Source: Pegea sp. RAD2-039
Taxonomy: Eukaryota; Chordata; Thaliacea; Salpida; Salpidae
Reading direction: 5' to 3'
Assembly: GCA_034620365.1 (NCBI GenBank)
Contig: JAQGEQ010000301.1
Location: forward strand, 62,001-126,000
Length of the DNA: 64,000 bases
In this document: piece after piece, positions 26,341-39,320 of the stretch
Layout: the number at the start of each line of letters is the position of its first letter
Position numbering within the stretch: the first letter of the stretch is position 1
Translations under genes and position numbers: made by a program
Notes under the pieces: model-generated
Seen by the model: the letters and a program-made list of their open reading frames with translations, nothing else
What the model was told of the DNA's origin: nothing
The model's database searches: none

Positions 26341-26470
26341 ATGAATAACGTTTTTTTTTCGATGAGAATTTACACACGGCGGTAAATGTTGCTTAGGAAC
26401 ATATAATCACTCCTCACGCTTTATTCAAAGCTTTTCATAAACAATTATTTTCAACTCAATTTCTATTTTC
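26341..26470. promoter_or_regulatory. Candidate divergent promoter of CDC42SE and TTLL
   Basis: The strand composition flips here, from A-rich (22.8-26.3 kb) to T-rich (26.46-27.5 kb) on the plus strand. That is what two divergent transcripts with T-rich sense strands would give. The switch holds one of the few GC-containing patches around (ACACGGCGG) and GTTGCTTAGGAAC (26388-26400). The latter is an imperfect inverted repeat resembling an RFX X-box with one good half-site (GTTGCT). RFX control would fit a ciliary TTLL gene. No experimental start site is available. Confidence 0.45.
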
Positions 26471-27547
26471 TTTTTTTTTTTTTGCAAATTTAATTTTATA
26501 ACTAAATATTCGTTTAGAGATTTTTATTAGTTTTTTTATTGTTATTTTTTAAAATACTTTATTTTTACTAATTGTTTTTGCACAATCGAAATATTTTTTG
26601 TTGTATGTTTAAATATTATTATTGTTTTGAAATAGAAATTTAAACTTGAAATATATTTTTCCTGATAATATTTAATGTAATTAAAAAGGATTTTGTTTTA
26701 ATTGTTGTTAAGTTTGCTTCAGTATTATTTTATGTAAACTTAATTTATAATTAGCAATCATTAAAAAGATTATTTTATCTTTCTTATAACTTGAAGATTA
26801 CTAAACAATTTTATTGGTTTAATTTTAATGATTTTTTAAATAAAAATTTGCTTAATTTATTGAAACTAAAAAAGTAAAAAGTTCTTTTCTTGATTTGCTT
26901 TTTTATCTGATTTATTATTTAGTTAATTTTTCTTTAAGCTTAAATATTTTATTTATTTTGTTTTTTTCAAATAACTAGCAAGGATAAAAAGTAAATTAAT
27001 TAAATGAATTTAGTAAAGTTTTTGAACTTGTTATGTGAGCTTACTTCAGGGCTTTGTGATTAATAGTTTTATTATTTTAATTTTATTGACTGATTTGTGT
27101 GATTATAAAGTTAATTTATAAAGTTAATTTATAATGTCTATTATTGTATGCAAATATATAGCTTTTCTTTGAGTTTTATATTTGTGATAAATTTTAATTA
27201 TAATTATTAATTTGAAGTCTAGATTAGATTAGACTAAAAACTTTTAACCAATTTATTACTTTAACAATAATCGAAGTTAGTTATTATTAAAAGTGTTAAA
27301 AATTATATTATATAAAAATTAAACCATTGTATATATAACTTATAAAAACATTTTAATTTGTTAGAATTTAACTAATAATAATATAATATCTATAATTGCA
27401 ACTTAAAATTGATTTTCCAAAAGTATTTTAGTTACATTAAAACACAGTATAAGGAATTTATTCTTTTATAGCAGATTTAATTTTTTCTGATTATAATAGT
27501 AATAATTCATTTATAAATTTGTTAAAGTGAGCTAGAGGTACTCCAAA
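26471..27547 (+). other. T-rich leader of the TTLL gene
   Basis: Strongly T-rich on the plus strand with no coding signal. It is probably 5' UTR and/or a first intron between the divergent promoter and the TTLL start codon. Confidence 0.45.
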
Positions 27548-30500
27548 ATGAGTCACCAAGCTGGTGAAGACTTTCTGGAAGCTTCCAAAGATAAAAATCA
27601 ATCTGGAAATATAGTTTCTCCTCCTAACACTATGAGTTTGCAAAACTTTGAAGAGAAAAAAATAACATTATCTGAAAAAATCATTTATGATATGAGTACA
27701 ACTAGTTTACAAGAAAAAGCTGAATATCAAAGTTTAGATGAAAATCATAAAAGTTCTTCATTGAGGCCAAGCAAAACTGATACTTTTGTTGAGTCTGAAA
27801 GGAATTATAAATCTAACAATCTAAATTCAAAGCAGTTCATCCAACTTAGTATGACTTCATCTTCAACTTTTATCTTAATTAAAAAGATTCTTTATTTGAA
27901 TATTAAAATAAAATTAGTTACTCTAAAAAAATTATATTTTATTTATAAATATATAAAATTATTCAATGATAATTGAAAGAAGCAATTAATTATTGTATAA
28001 TTTTAAATCTATTTTAAAAATATATCTTTCAGATACTGATCCTGTTCCTGAAACTAACGATGAAGAGGGAGATTGTGATCAACAGAAACAAGAAGATAAT
28101 AAACTTCCTACAAAGAAAAAGAAAAAGAAGAAAAAAAAGTGAAGAATATTTTCAATAATTTTCAACTAATAATAAAAACTTGAATAAAAATTGTAGATAT
28201 TTGAGAAGATCAGATATTTAATTGTAGATATTTCTGTTTTGAATCTACTTTTGATGATCATTTATTTGTAGATTTATTGGGATTTGTACTTCAAGTTGTA
28301 AATATGAAAGTGGTAAGATAAATGTTTCGATTTCTAAAAGTTTTGATTAAAAAACTTCCTTGAACAGTTCGACGAGTCAGTAAACGATTTGGTTTAAAAG
28401 AAACCGGAGAGGATGAAGATTGGAGCATCTTTTGGACAGATTATTCAGTTTCATTAGAAAGAGTGATGGATATGAAAAGGTTTCAAGTAAGTTAAGAGAT
28501 CACCTCTTTTAGAAGATTTAAAGATTTGCTCTTTTAGAAAATCAATCATTTCCCTGGAATGAATGAAATTTGCCGTAAAGACTTCTTGGCTAGAAATCTC
28601 AACCGACTTCAAAAACTCTTTCCTAAAGATTATTCCTGCTTCCCAAAAACTTGGTGCATGCCAGCAGAGTAAGCAAAAGTTGTGTCTTCAGCATCTTTTC
28701 AAACCATCTTATAGCTACAGTGATTTTCAAGCTTATTGTCGAACTAAAAAGAATAAAACTTTCATCTGTAAACCAGAAAGTGGATGTCAAGGAAGAGGTA
28801 TCTTCCTCACTAAAAATCCCAAAGATATCAAACCAGGAGAACATGTGATCTGTCAACAGTATATTACCAAAGTACAACTTTCCTTATTTCAGAGATTGAA
28901 GAGTTTATTTCTGACTTTCATTTTAGTGTCTTTTAATTGATGGATTCAAGTTTGACTTCCGGCTGTATGTCCTTGTCACATCATGTGATCCTCTTCGTAT
29001 TTTCATCTACAAAGAAGGCTTAGGACGTTTTGCAACCAAAAAATATCACGAACCAACCACCCACAATATGGTTGGCTTTTTAATAATTTTTCTTTTTGAA
29101 TCAAATTTATCAACTTCTAAAAAGTCTGTTGATTCAAACTTTCTTACACTTTTTGTAGTAAGTCTTCAAAGTTGTTTGTCAGAATGTTACTGAAAGCAAG
29201 TTGTACTTAAGTAGCTCTCTAGTTGATGTAGTAGTGGTGATGATCACTTGAACATTTTTCTTATCAAACCTTTAAATTAATGTCATGCAAATTTCTTTTG
29301 TCATAATTTACATAAAAAAGTTGAAAATCTCAATTTTCCAAAATTTCTTTTATTATTTGAAGGAGCTGAAAGTTATTTCTATTTGAAAATCACTTTAAAT
29401 AATTTATTTTATATTGAAATAATCTGCTGCTTTATATATGTTCAAGCAGTTTGAAGTGTTTTAATTTACAAATTGCTAACTGGTTGAAGTTTCTACAAAT
29501 AAATCTTTCAAAATCTTCAACAAAATTTGATGTTTCAAAATTCAGTTGATAAAAATCTGTTTGAAAATATCGAAATATAAATGATAAAAAGTCGTTGAAA
29601 AATATTCAAGTTTTATTAAAAACAGCAAATCTTCAAATATTGATTTAAGAATAACGCTGACTTTGAAAGTAGACAATTTAATTAGATGTCAATACCAAGT
29701 CCAACTGACATTTCGAAAATATTTAAAGAGGAAATCATAAATAACTAAACAAACAAGAAATATATTAAATAGTAATTTGTTGTTATTACATGCACCTGTC
29801 GAAACATACCAATTACTCCTTAATCGAGATTCGATTTTCCTTTCCGCATTTTTACTTCATATAATATCTCATTTATGTCTTTGAATTTGTTCAAAATTTC
29901 ATTTTTATAGCTTCAGTAAATCATCTACATTTAGTTTTTGTGAAATACTTCAACAAGCGTAACATATTCTTTTATCTACAAACAATAGAATCTTTTTAAT
30001 GATTTCAAGTTCAAACCTGTCTTATATACGAGAAGATGTTCAAGATGAAAACATCTTTTTTATTAAAACTTTTATCCTTTTTCTGTAACCAACCATTTAC
30101 GCGAATCGCGATAAATCATCTGTTGTTATGACAACGCAGGATGAAGTCTGTATGCATCTCACTAACTACGCAATCAACAAAAACAGTGATGACTTCGTAA
30201 GAGATGATGAATGTGGGAGCAAACGCAAACTAGAAACAGTTTGTAAGTGGCTCGAAGATCACGGATATGACGTCAGCAAGATGTGGAACAATATCGAAGT
30301 CGAGTTGTAATTTGAAAGAAGTTTTTGATGATCTGATTTTCGAATATTCAGGATGTCATCATCAAGACACTGATCTCTGCTCATCCAATCTTGAAACACA
30401 ATTACAGGACTTGTTTCCCAAACCACCTCCGAGGGAGCGCTTGTTTCGAGATTCTTGGATTTGATGTCATGTTAGATCGGAAGTTGAAAGCTTGGGTCTT

Positions 30501-33500
30501 GGAGGTTCACTTCCATCTCTGATCTTCTATTTGTTGAATATGATTTGTGTCCAGGTCAATCATTCGCCGTCTTTTCACACTGATGCTAAACTCGATAAAG
30601 AAGTTAAAGAAGGATTGTTGTTTGATACGTTCCGATTACTCGATCTAAGATCTGTTGATAAAAAGAAATGTCTTGAAGAGGATAAGAAAAGAGTCAAAGA
30701 AAGATTGATGAATAAACCAAAGTCCAGAGAGTCCAGGTAAAGTCCTTCTATATTTTTAAAATTTATTTTTAACTTCCGGTAGATGTCACTAGAGATATTT
30801 AAAGTTTAAACTTTAAAATTGTAAAAAAGCAAGTAAATATCCAAGAATAGAAATTTAAAGAATATTTTGCGCAATATAAATGAAAAGATGCTGTAATTAC
30901 ACCCCAATAGATACATTCATCTCATATTACACACATTTTTACCACGTGTTATTGTCACATGTGAAAAAGCCTAACATCAGCTGGTTGTTCTTGTGCAGTG
31001 AAGTGTAACAAACACAAAAACACCGATTCGATTGTTGAATGTTACTACGAGACAATCTCATCGTCTCTTCGATGTTTACAACTTTTCCAATTTCATTTGA
31101 CAAATTTTTCACGTCAATTTTCTTCTGATGTTTTTGTAGACTAGAAGAATTGAAAACAACTCAACAAAACTATCTCCAATCTCTAGAAAAACATGAAGAG
31201 AAATACATGGGAGGTTTTCGAAGGATATATCCATGTGATGGAGAAGACAAATATTCGCGATACTTCGAGAACAGCTGCTCTTTATTCCAAACAACTGCAG
31301 CGGCAAAAGCGCGAGAAGAAGCTGCAAAGTTTGTCGACAATTTTATCAAAGATTTTCAACATTTATCCACAAATATTCTTAAATTTTTCTGTTTGTTTTT
31401 TTACATGTTTGTTGTAAGTTCGACTTGTTTGATATCTTCCTGTTCAACACTCTTCATAAATTTCGCGCAAAAATTCAAATTTTCACATCTTCTCCTAATT
31501 AATCCCAGATTATTGATGTTCAGGGCTATGCGAGAAGAGTTGAGACTGAAACAGGAGAAGATGAACTTTATGATGAAAGGCAAGACATCAAGATTAGATC
31601 ATTTAAAGAAAGAGACAGCTGGAGAATCAGGAGGAGAAAAGAAGACTTCTAAACTTCGCTACAGATTAGCTCATAAGAAAGGGTCTCAAGTGAGCAAATA
31701 TTTCATAATTCCTTTTATGAGATGAAAAAAGTGAGATTCTGTTGATGATGATGTCTTAAGTCACTGGAAGTTGCTCCTACATACTTCTTTTTCAATTTGT
31801 TTTACTGTTTACAACTACAAATCTGCAGATTTGAAAGTAATCGCGTTTCATAAGCTTCAGGTGTTTTTGACAAGTACAAATATTTACAGTTTCATTAAAA
31901 CTTGAGTAGCTCTTGTTTCTACGCTACAAATACAGTAGCTGATTCGATTTTAAATCGTTTGATTCACTAATCTTCATCCTTTTCGTTTACATAAGTCTTA
32001 TTAACGGTAATAAGTGTCTGGATTGTTTCCTGATTGAGGTTCATTTCAAGGGGTTACCATCATTATTTTATCATAGTTAAATCACTTATCTAACTCTAAC
32101 TCATTGTTAGACTACTCAATCGTGTTTACATACTCATTTGAGTAACTTTTAAATTAATTTTGAAATATTTGTGAGCCTTGTGCCCACAATAATGAAAATT
32201 ATCTTTCCCTTGAAGTTGAACTGAATGAAATTTACCCAAAAATTACTCCCATATTGTTAGCTACCCAAAAAATCTTTAGTAATTGAATTAAGTACTTAGA
32301 GGAAATCGGTAACAACATCACGAATACTTCTGTCATACAACATCAAGATTGTTCAGAAGACTCGTGCTTAGTGGAGCGTGTCCTTCTCGACTGGACAAGT
32401 ATCTCTTGATGATGTTTCCGGATCATCTCGCTGATGATTCGTTAAATCGCGAAGACATCCAACAAATCAATGAGTCGATCACACAACTAATCTTTCGCGT
32501 CTTCATCACCAGAATCGTCTTTATCGAAAGAATCTTCCTACAATGCTGCATCCATCTCATCTTCCTCTAGAGATCAATGAAAGTGAGGAGCTGGAGCGGA
32601 TCAACAATCTTCTCCAGCGGGACACTTTGATGAGGAATGTGGGATTAATTGAACAAATCCACAGACTGTTAGGAGCTACTCCGGGTACTGTGGGTATCTC
32701 GAAAGATGCAAACGCTCAGGTAAATTCAGTGATTTCATTGGTCAGTTTTAGTCAGGTCAGCTTAGAACTCAGCTGTTGAATGACGTCACAGTGACGTCAT
32801 CATAATTTAGCTTTGCTTCTCGCAGTCAGTGAATTGGAACAAAATAGCGATGACGTCATCATCATCAGAGTTATCCAAAGAGCAAAAAGCTCCTAAAATG
32901 TCCTTAAAGTTGCTGACCACTTGTCCATACCAGAAAATGACACATTGGTCCAATGACCAGCCACTGAATGGTGGACATCGCAAGAGTTTATCCATGAGTG
33001 AGATACGATTATCTTCTCGACCTTCTAGCTCTTCTATGATTGGTCGAGGACCTCGAACTTTTGTCCACAATAAGAATGAAACTTGTCGAAAAGATTCTGA
33101 TCTTCAAACAACTCGTCTTCCTTCTTCTTTTGTTACAATCCGATCTCGATCGAAATCTTTTTCTCCTGCCCTTATCCCACATCGTCTTGGTCTTGAGACT
33201 TTTTCCTTGGCTAGGTCACCGACTGGATTGGTCTCAAGACCTCATAGTGGAGTTTTGAGGGTTAGTGGCGGGGACAGTGTGCCCTTTGATGGGTCATCTT
33301 CATCTCGGTGAGTTTTAGTCGCAGTAAAAGTCAGTTGAGAAATTCTTTTTAGTGTCTCTATCTTCTTTTCATGTCACGTGATTTGTTCTTATTTCAAATT
33401 TAGGGCTTCGAAAAAGTGAAAAATGATTTAGAGCGTCAACAACGCGACTCTGCATCGAGTAAGCGTGACGTCATACCTCCGTTGGTTTCAACCAATCACA

Positions 33501-33916
33501 AATCAGCAAATCTATTCAACAATTCACAAACAAATCTTTATCTACAAACCCATCAAGCTATTTATCATTTTCCCTACTATCCAAGTCGAGCTCCAATCCA
33601 AGATCCACATCATAATAATCCCAAAAAGATCTCCACCAATATCCGCCCTAATAGCAGATTTAATAATTATGTCTCCACGAGAACCTCGCCTCTCGCAAAT
33701 TGTCGACGAATCGAACGTCAGAAATCTGAATATTTCAATTCGATAACTTCTCGTACCACTGTGGAACCATACATCAACCAATCAAATCGATGTATCGTGT
33801 CAGGCAAACCAGTCACTTTTGCCAGTAGTAAAAGTGATATCAATCGAACAACTAAGAATAAAAGTTTGGTTGAAGTATTTGATCTTCCTGTTCATGGGAT
33901 TCGTGTTTGTAAATAA
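27548..33916 (+). CDS. TTLL6: TTLL6/13-type tubulin polyglutamylase, 15 exons, about 1,000 aa
   Basis: Exons: 27548-27848, 28033-28138, 28272-28312, 28368-28486, 28538-28668, 28715-28871, 28927-29070, 30140-30298, 30352-30504, 30555-30736, 31140-31328, 31524-31689, 32513-32719, 32826-33260, 33404-33916; phases agree and total 3,003 nt. After an acidic/Ser N-terminus and a lysine run (about 126-135) comes the ATP-grasp TTL domain (about 136-490). It shows SCKYESVRRVSKRFG, EDEDWSIFWTD, NHFPGM, ATP-binding KPESGCQGRGI, DGFKFDFRLYVLVTS, CMHLTNYAINK, EILGFDVMLD and LEVNHSPSF. The basic microtubule-binding segment and FRRIYPCDGEDKY follow (about 498-616), then a Ser-rich tail without recognised domains. 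TTLL6/13 enzymes add glutamate chains to tubulin tails in cilia and basal bodies. Which paralogue this is cannot be settled without a tree. The link 31689 to 32513 may contain another exon. The donor at 30298 (GTCGAG) is unusual. Confidence 0.93.
32300..32512 (+). other. Possible extra TTLL exon, structure unresolved
   Basis: Exons ending at 31689 and starting at 32513 join in phase 0 and give an open frame. Between them is coding-like sequence. One frame is open from 32313 to past 32490, containing L-V-L-S-G-A-C-P-S-R-L-D-K-Y-L-L-M-M, but it needs a phase-2 entry that the model does not offer. Another short stretch from 32372 (W-S-V-S-F-S-T-G-Q) is phase 0 at both ends with a GTATCT donor. 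Either a cassette exon is spliced here or the composition is coincidental. Confidence 0.3.
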
Positions 33917-36900
33917 TTTTTTTCATCTTCTTTATTCTTGCCTCTTATTTGTGACAATTTTGAAGATCAGATTTTTACATTTACAACATTTTCATTGAAA
34001 CTTTTTCTAATTACCAAGACACTAAAGATCAATTCAACTCTAGTGGTGAAAAAGTTTCAAATAATTTTATTGTGATTTCATTTTTTCTATTTGAATTGAA
34101 TAAAATTTCTTATTCTAGATTCAACTTGAAAATCTTTTCTGTTATTTCCCACAACATTCTTTTTATTCAACAAAATTTGATAAATATTCACGAGGTGGAA
34201 CCAATTTAAACATCTTCCACTAAAGCTTCAGATTGAGTTTATAGTAATTTCAGTAGCCTCATCATTTGCAAACCACCCAGCACACCTAAATCATTCAGTT
34301 GTAACATTATAAAAGCCAATTTTATCAACATAATTCATGAAATTGTACCTCAAAAGATAATGTAATAAAAATTTTCTCAATTTTACACAAGCTTCTGAAA
34401 TAATGTCTTGTTTTAAAAAGTAATATTAGAAATTGTGATAAATCACCTGATTTTAATTCTGCATCTTAAAATACACCAAGAGTTAATCTGTGATTCTTTC
34501 ACTGATTCGACTTCAACTTAAATTAATCATTCTTTTGACGATTTTCACCAAAAACATGAATATTAGATTTTTGTAAAGAAATTATTTCTATAATTATTAA
34601 TGGAAGAAAAATTTTATAATGAGTTTGTTTTAAAAGTAACCTTTGAAATTATAAACTGCAAATTACTCTGTTACTAATTTCATTTCATAAATTGTTTAAT
34701 AAGTAGATAGCAAGATGAATATAGTGATAAATACCAACCACATTTTGAGTTGCATCTAGCTTATATATGAGATAATGATCTCAAAGCACGAAGCTGAACA
34801 TTATTAAGATGTAGTTACTTGTAGAGTTAGTAAAGATACATCTGAAAAAGTGAATAATAAAATTTAAAGCAAATAACATTTGATAATTATAAAATTATAT
34901 TTTTAAATTATAATTTTTTATTAATAATAATTTTTTAAGAAGTTCAAAAATTTGCTGTAAAAGTTTTTCTTATTAAAAAATATCTGAAAAGATTTTCTAA
35001 TTAATCATCAACTTTGTAGACTTGTTGGTGTAAAAAGATGTAATTTGCATATAAGCAGCAAAAAAACAAATTATTTTAAATGATGTCTTTAAAAAAAAAT
35101 TATTTAAAATCAAAAGAAGAAATTAAATCAGAATATATATCAATGAGATAATTAAATGAATTTTTCTGATATATTTCAATTAGTTGAAGATTAGAAGAAG
35201 TTATCATCAAATTGAAACTACTTTTTAAACAAAACGATAAATAAAAGTTCAAATTGAAACTACTGTGTATTAAAAGTCACTTTTTGTAAAATTTAATTTC
35301 TATATTTTCATCGATAAGATAATAATTCATTTTCAAGTTTATTTAAAGATTGATGTATTATTACTGTCTCCGACGAAAAATATTTCAGCAACTTTTTAGT
35401 CAAATATTTACCATCTAATTCATCTGAAGTATAAACTGTTTATTTTTTTAACTTTATCGTTTCATATAAGTGATTTATTTGCTTTTTAAGCTTTCAATAT
35501 TTTAAAACTTTATTTTTCAATCATAAGCAAAAGAACTTTAAAAATTATTGAAAGTTTTTTAACTAAAAACGAGATGTTATCAAAGATATCAAATTTTTAC
35601 TAAACGTCAAATTGAATTTGAGAACCACATTAATTAGATTGAAATATTAAATTGTAAAACATTAAACTTAATTTTTTAATTCAATTGATATTCAAAAACT
35701 TTAAAAGATTTTCAAATTTTGTCACAAATTTAGAAGTAAAAATGAAAATTCATTTGTTGAGAGACTGTTGATTCAATTAAAAGACTTTATCTTGTGATTT
35801 TCATCTTTTAAAACAGCTGCAATAAATGTGTTTTGAAATTTATTATATAAATATGAAATAAAACCCAAGTATATATCGATTAAAATTTTTTCGAATATAT
35901 CCATTTTGATATTTTCTATCTTCAATTTGTTGATTTAATTAAAGTCTTTTGCTTCTTTCATTGTATCATTGCTAAATATTTGCTGGCGGTATTTCTGTTT
36001 GATATTCATTTTATACTTTATCTTTTTTATACAAATTGGGTATTTGTATAAGCTTGTGATCAGTGTAAAAAAAAAACTCTGTTTGTTGTAACCAACTAAA
36101 CTAAATTCTGTTTTATGGAAGTGAGATGGTACTAGTGTTTATATATTTGCTGTCTATACAGATCTTAAGCATGCTTAACAGCATTATGAAATAAATACTG
36201 TTTGAAACCTTCTACGTAAAAGTATAATGGCTTAGAAGAAGAAAGTAAACAATCCTTTGATGTTTTATCTGTATAATAAGTAGTTAAAAATGAAACATAT
36301 CATACCAAATAATAATAAGAAGTAAGTTGCTGTTTACATAATTTATAACTTTAAGAAGTTACTTTAAAACTGAAACATTATGAACTAACTGAAAAACAAA
36401 AAAGACTTTTTTAAAACCACTAAAGGAGTTTGAAAGCAAAGAACATATTCTTGATACTTTTATTGTATTTAGTAAAAAGTTGAATTGAACCATCTAATAT
36501 ACAAAAGCTTTAGGCTAAGAATATGTAAATAAAACTTCTATATTTGCAACTTCTAAATTTGCTGCTTAAAAAGTTAAAAAAATAGAAAATTCTTTTTGAG
36601 CTAAAAACTTTTAAAATGATTTAAAAAAATTGAATTAAATTGAGATGATCAAAATTAAATCTTCAAACTTTTTGTAAGATTTTTTTAAAGTTTCATTTTT
36701 ATGTAATAAATTATATAAAGAAAAGTGTTCTGATAGTTTAAGATGAATTTAATCAATAAAACGTTGATATCTAGAACCGACAAATAATTTATATAACAAA
36801 TTAGTTATGAGTGATTACAGAACACTTGAGATTAATTTAGAAGAAAACTAATTATCAACAATTTGAAGGAATTTACGAAAAAGTTGAAATTATTTTTAAA

Positions 36901-37910
36901 GATTCTTTTTAAAATTTTCAATAAAAATCTGAATATATTTTTCTGAAGAGTTGAAAAACTTTTCAAATTTCTTAAAACATTAAACTTAATGATAAACACT
37001 AAAAGCTTACAAGATCAAATATTTTGTTTAAACAATTTGGAGTTAGTGTTTGGCTCTATATACTTTGAGGTCTTAAAGATTCTGTACTCTTTAATAACTC
37101 CATTATTATTTTTGGCAAATGTTTATAGAGTCTTTTAAAGCTAAATAAATCCATTTTCAATAAAAAGTAGAAATTTCTGAAAGTTTTCTTTTAAAAGGTT
37201 TCGAATGTCAAAAAATCTTTTAATTAAGAATTTAATTCAAAGATTAAATTTAAATATCACTCATAAGACTTGCTGAAAGTGACGTAGTCAGAAGTACGTT
37301 GTAAAGACATCTATTATGTAATTAACTTCGCGTTGTTTTAATGACGTCATTTGTTTTTGTCGAAAGTCTGTTTAATCCCTATCATCTAAACTGCAGTGGA
37401 AATTGAAAAATCTGATCTTCATTCCTAATTTTGAAGAATGTAGATTTGAACTTTATTCAGTTTCTATAAATCCTTTTTCAATTTGCTCAAACTAAATTTT
37501 CATTTTAAAGGAAAGTTGGTTATTTAAAAGTCACTTTTTATATAAAATAAAATGTTTTTGAAGTAAAACAATTCGATTTCGTATTTGATAAATCAATTAG
37601 TAACTTTTTAAAGAAATTTTCAATCAATTGATTGTCTTAAAAATATTTTGTTCATTTTAATTACGATGTTTAAAATCTTTTTTAACTTTTTTAAATTTGA
37701 AGGTGTTAACGACAAATTAATATGAAACAACTTAATAGTATGAAAGTATTTACAATAAAATTACACAAACGTGAAAATGTATAATTAAAATTGTATTTTT
37801 ACAACATTTTATCAGTTAAAATATTAGATGATTCTAAAAGTTTGAACTTATATACATTTACAAAAATTAAATTAACGATTTGTAAAATATTTTTGTGCCA
37901 CAAAAAAAAG
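33917..37910. other. TTLL 3' UTR and AT-rich intergenic DNA
   Basis: After the TTLL stop there is AT-rich sequence with a poly(A) signal at 34099. Beyond that I see no exon, repeat or RNA gene. One TGACGTCA lies at 37342-37349. Confidence 0.55.
34099..34104 (+). terminator. Candidate poly(A) signal of the TTLL gene
   Basis: AATAAA about 183 nt after the stop codon, in a T-rich context. It is assigned by position only. Confidence 0.4.
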
Positions 37911-37912
37911 GT

Positions 37913-37918
37913 TTTATT
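37913..37918 (-). terminator. AATAAA overlapping the stop codon of the cysteine-rich gene
   Basis: The final GAA-TAA plus the next A creates AATAAA. If used, the 3' UTR would be only a few tens of nt. A later signal may be used instead. Confidence 0.3.
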
Positions 37919-39320
37919 CAACACAACTTGGATACATAGCTTTAGTACATCCACAATAAGTTCGCCCGCTACAGCAAGTTGTGCTTTGTGAATCAATACC
38001 ACAACAGATAGTACAAAATGTTGAACTAGAAGCTCTGAACTGCTGTTGTTCTAAAATATTCAAATTTATGATTAAAAAAAGATTTAGAAAAAAGAAACAA
38101 ACCCAGGAATTCAGGATGAGCTCTTTGAATGTCATTGTGAACTGGTTCATCTTGTATACATGCCAACTCTCCATCAATTGCTTCACAAAGTTTATTTCCT
38201 GAACAACACCCTCTAATATCTGCTTTTTGAGTGCACAAGAAACAGTGTCCAATTCCTACAAATTACAAAATGAAACCAATTAGTTTATGTAGGATATACT
38301 CAACTCAATTTTCAATGTTTTTGAAAATGTTCAAAGCCGTGAATGTTTGATGAAACCAAATAAAATAGTTTTAGTAATCGAGTAATGAACTGGTAATAAT
38401 TATCAGATTTTAAACTTCAAAGTGAAACAAATAATCAGATATTCTTCAACAACAAATTATTGCCTTTGAAAAATGAGGAAAAAGTTTTTAACAAGAAATT
38501 CTTTTATTTAAATAAATCCCAAAAGGTTTGTATAAAGAAGAGAATAGTTGAAGAAGAAAAAACAAAGTTTTTTTGCACATCAATTCTTATAATTGATGGA
38601 TTTGACAAATTATTGCCTAAATTGAAGAGAATGTAAAAGAACGATGAGAAGAAATGGAATAAAACTCCTCTGCTTTCTGCTTTCATCTTTTATCCTTAGC
38701 TTAACAAGATTGAAATAATTTTTTGATTTTTTTCATTGATACCGAAAAATTATTAAAAGTTTTTTTCTTTGCAACAAAAACTTTGAAAATATCTCAAAAT
38801 TTATTTCAATTTTAGATAAAAATCCAAAAAATTTTTTTATTTGGAATAAACATGAAGTCTGCTTTAGTAATTAAAACCAAATATTTTTGTCATTTCTTAT
38901 TTTAACAATAATTTTATTTCAAAAAGTTATTAAAAAAATGAAATTCTTCGGATATTAATCAAATTAATTAGTATTTAGAGATTAGAATCAAATTAAAAAG
39001 TCTTTTGAATCAAACTGTGTCTTCGAATGTTCAGTTACGGATGTAATTTATGAGCAACTTGTGATGTTGACAGTTACTTATGGCATCTAATAACATCTTC
39101 ATCTATTTCTTTTCACTTTTATCTCAAGCTTTTAGCACTTTGCCTAATATCTGATGTTAAATCCTTAAAAGCCATTTTCGTATATCTGTCTGCATATTGC
39201 TTACTCGTTCAATTATAAGAAGTTAAATGAGAAATACAAACCAGCTTGGTAAAGGTCTACAGCTTCTTCTGCAGCTACAGAAATTACAATCAAAGTTGAA
39301 AGTATCCACATAAAATTCAT
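37914..39320 (-). CDS. Secreted protein with two six-cysteine repeats, 3 exons, 122 aa
   Basis: Exons 39320-39242, 38255-38103 and 38050-37914; both junctions are phase 1. Residues 1-17 (MNFMWILSTLIVISVAA) are a typical signal peptide. Exon 2 holds C31-x2-C34-x8-C43C44-x5-C50-x8-C59. Exon 3 holds C90-x2-C93-x9-C103C104-x5-C110-x9-C120, plus extra cysteines C94 and C112. Both repeats contain CCSG. The matching spacing, one module per exon and symmetrical phase indicate exon duplication. All 14 cysteines lie in the mature part, as expected for a disulfide-stabilised secreted protein. I do not recognise the family and infer no function. An AATAAA overlaps the stop codon. Upstream lie an alternating purine-pyrimidine tract and a CTCF-like site. 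Confidence 0.8.

Noticed and set aside
32807..33070. Minus frame across TTLL exon 32826-33260
   Set aside because: Antisense shadow of a coding exon that fits the TTLL model in phase.
33542..33781. Minus frame across the last TTLL exon
   Set aside because: Antisense shadow of the terminal coding exon.
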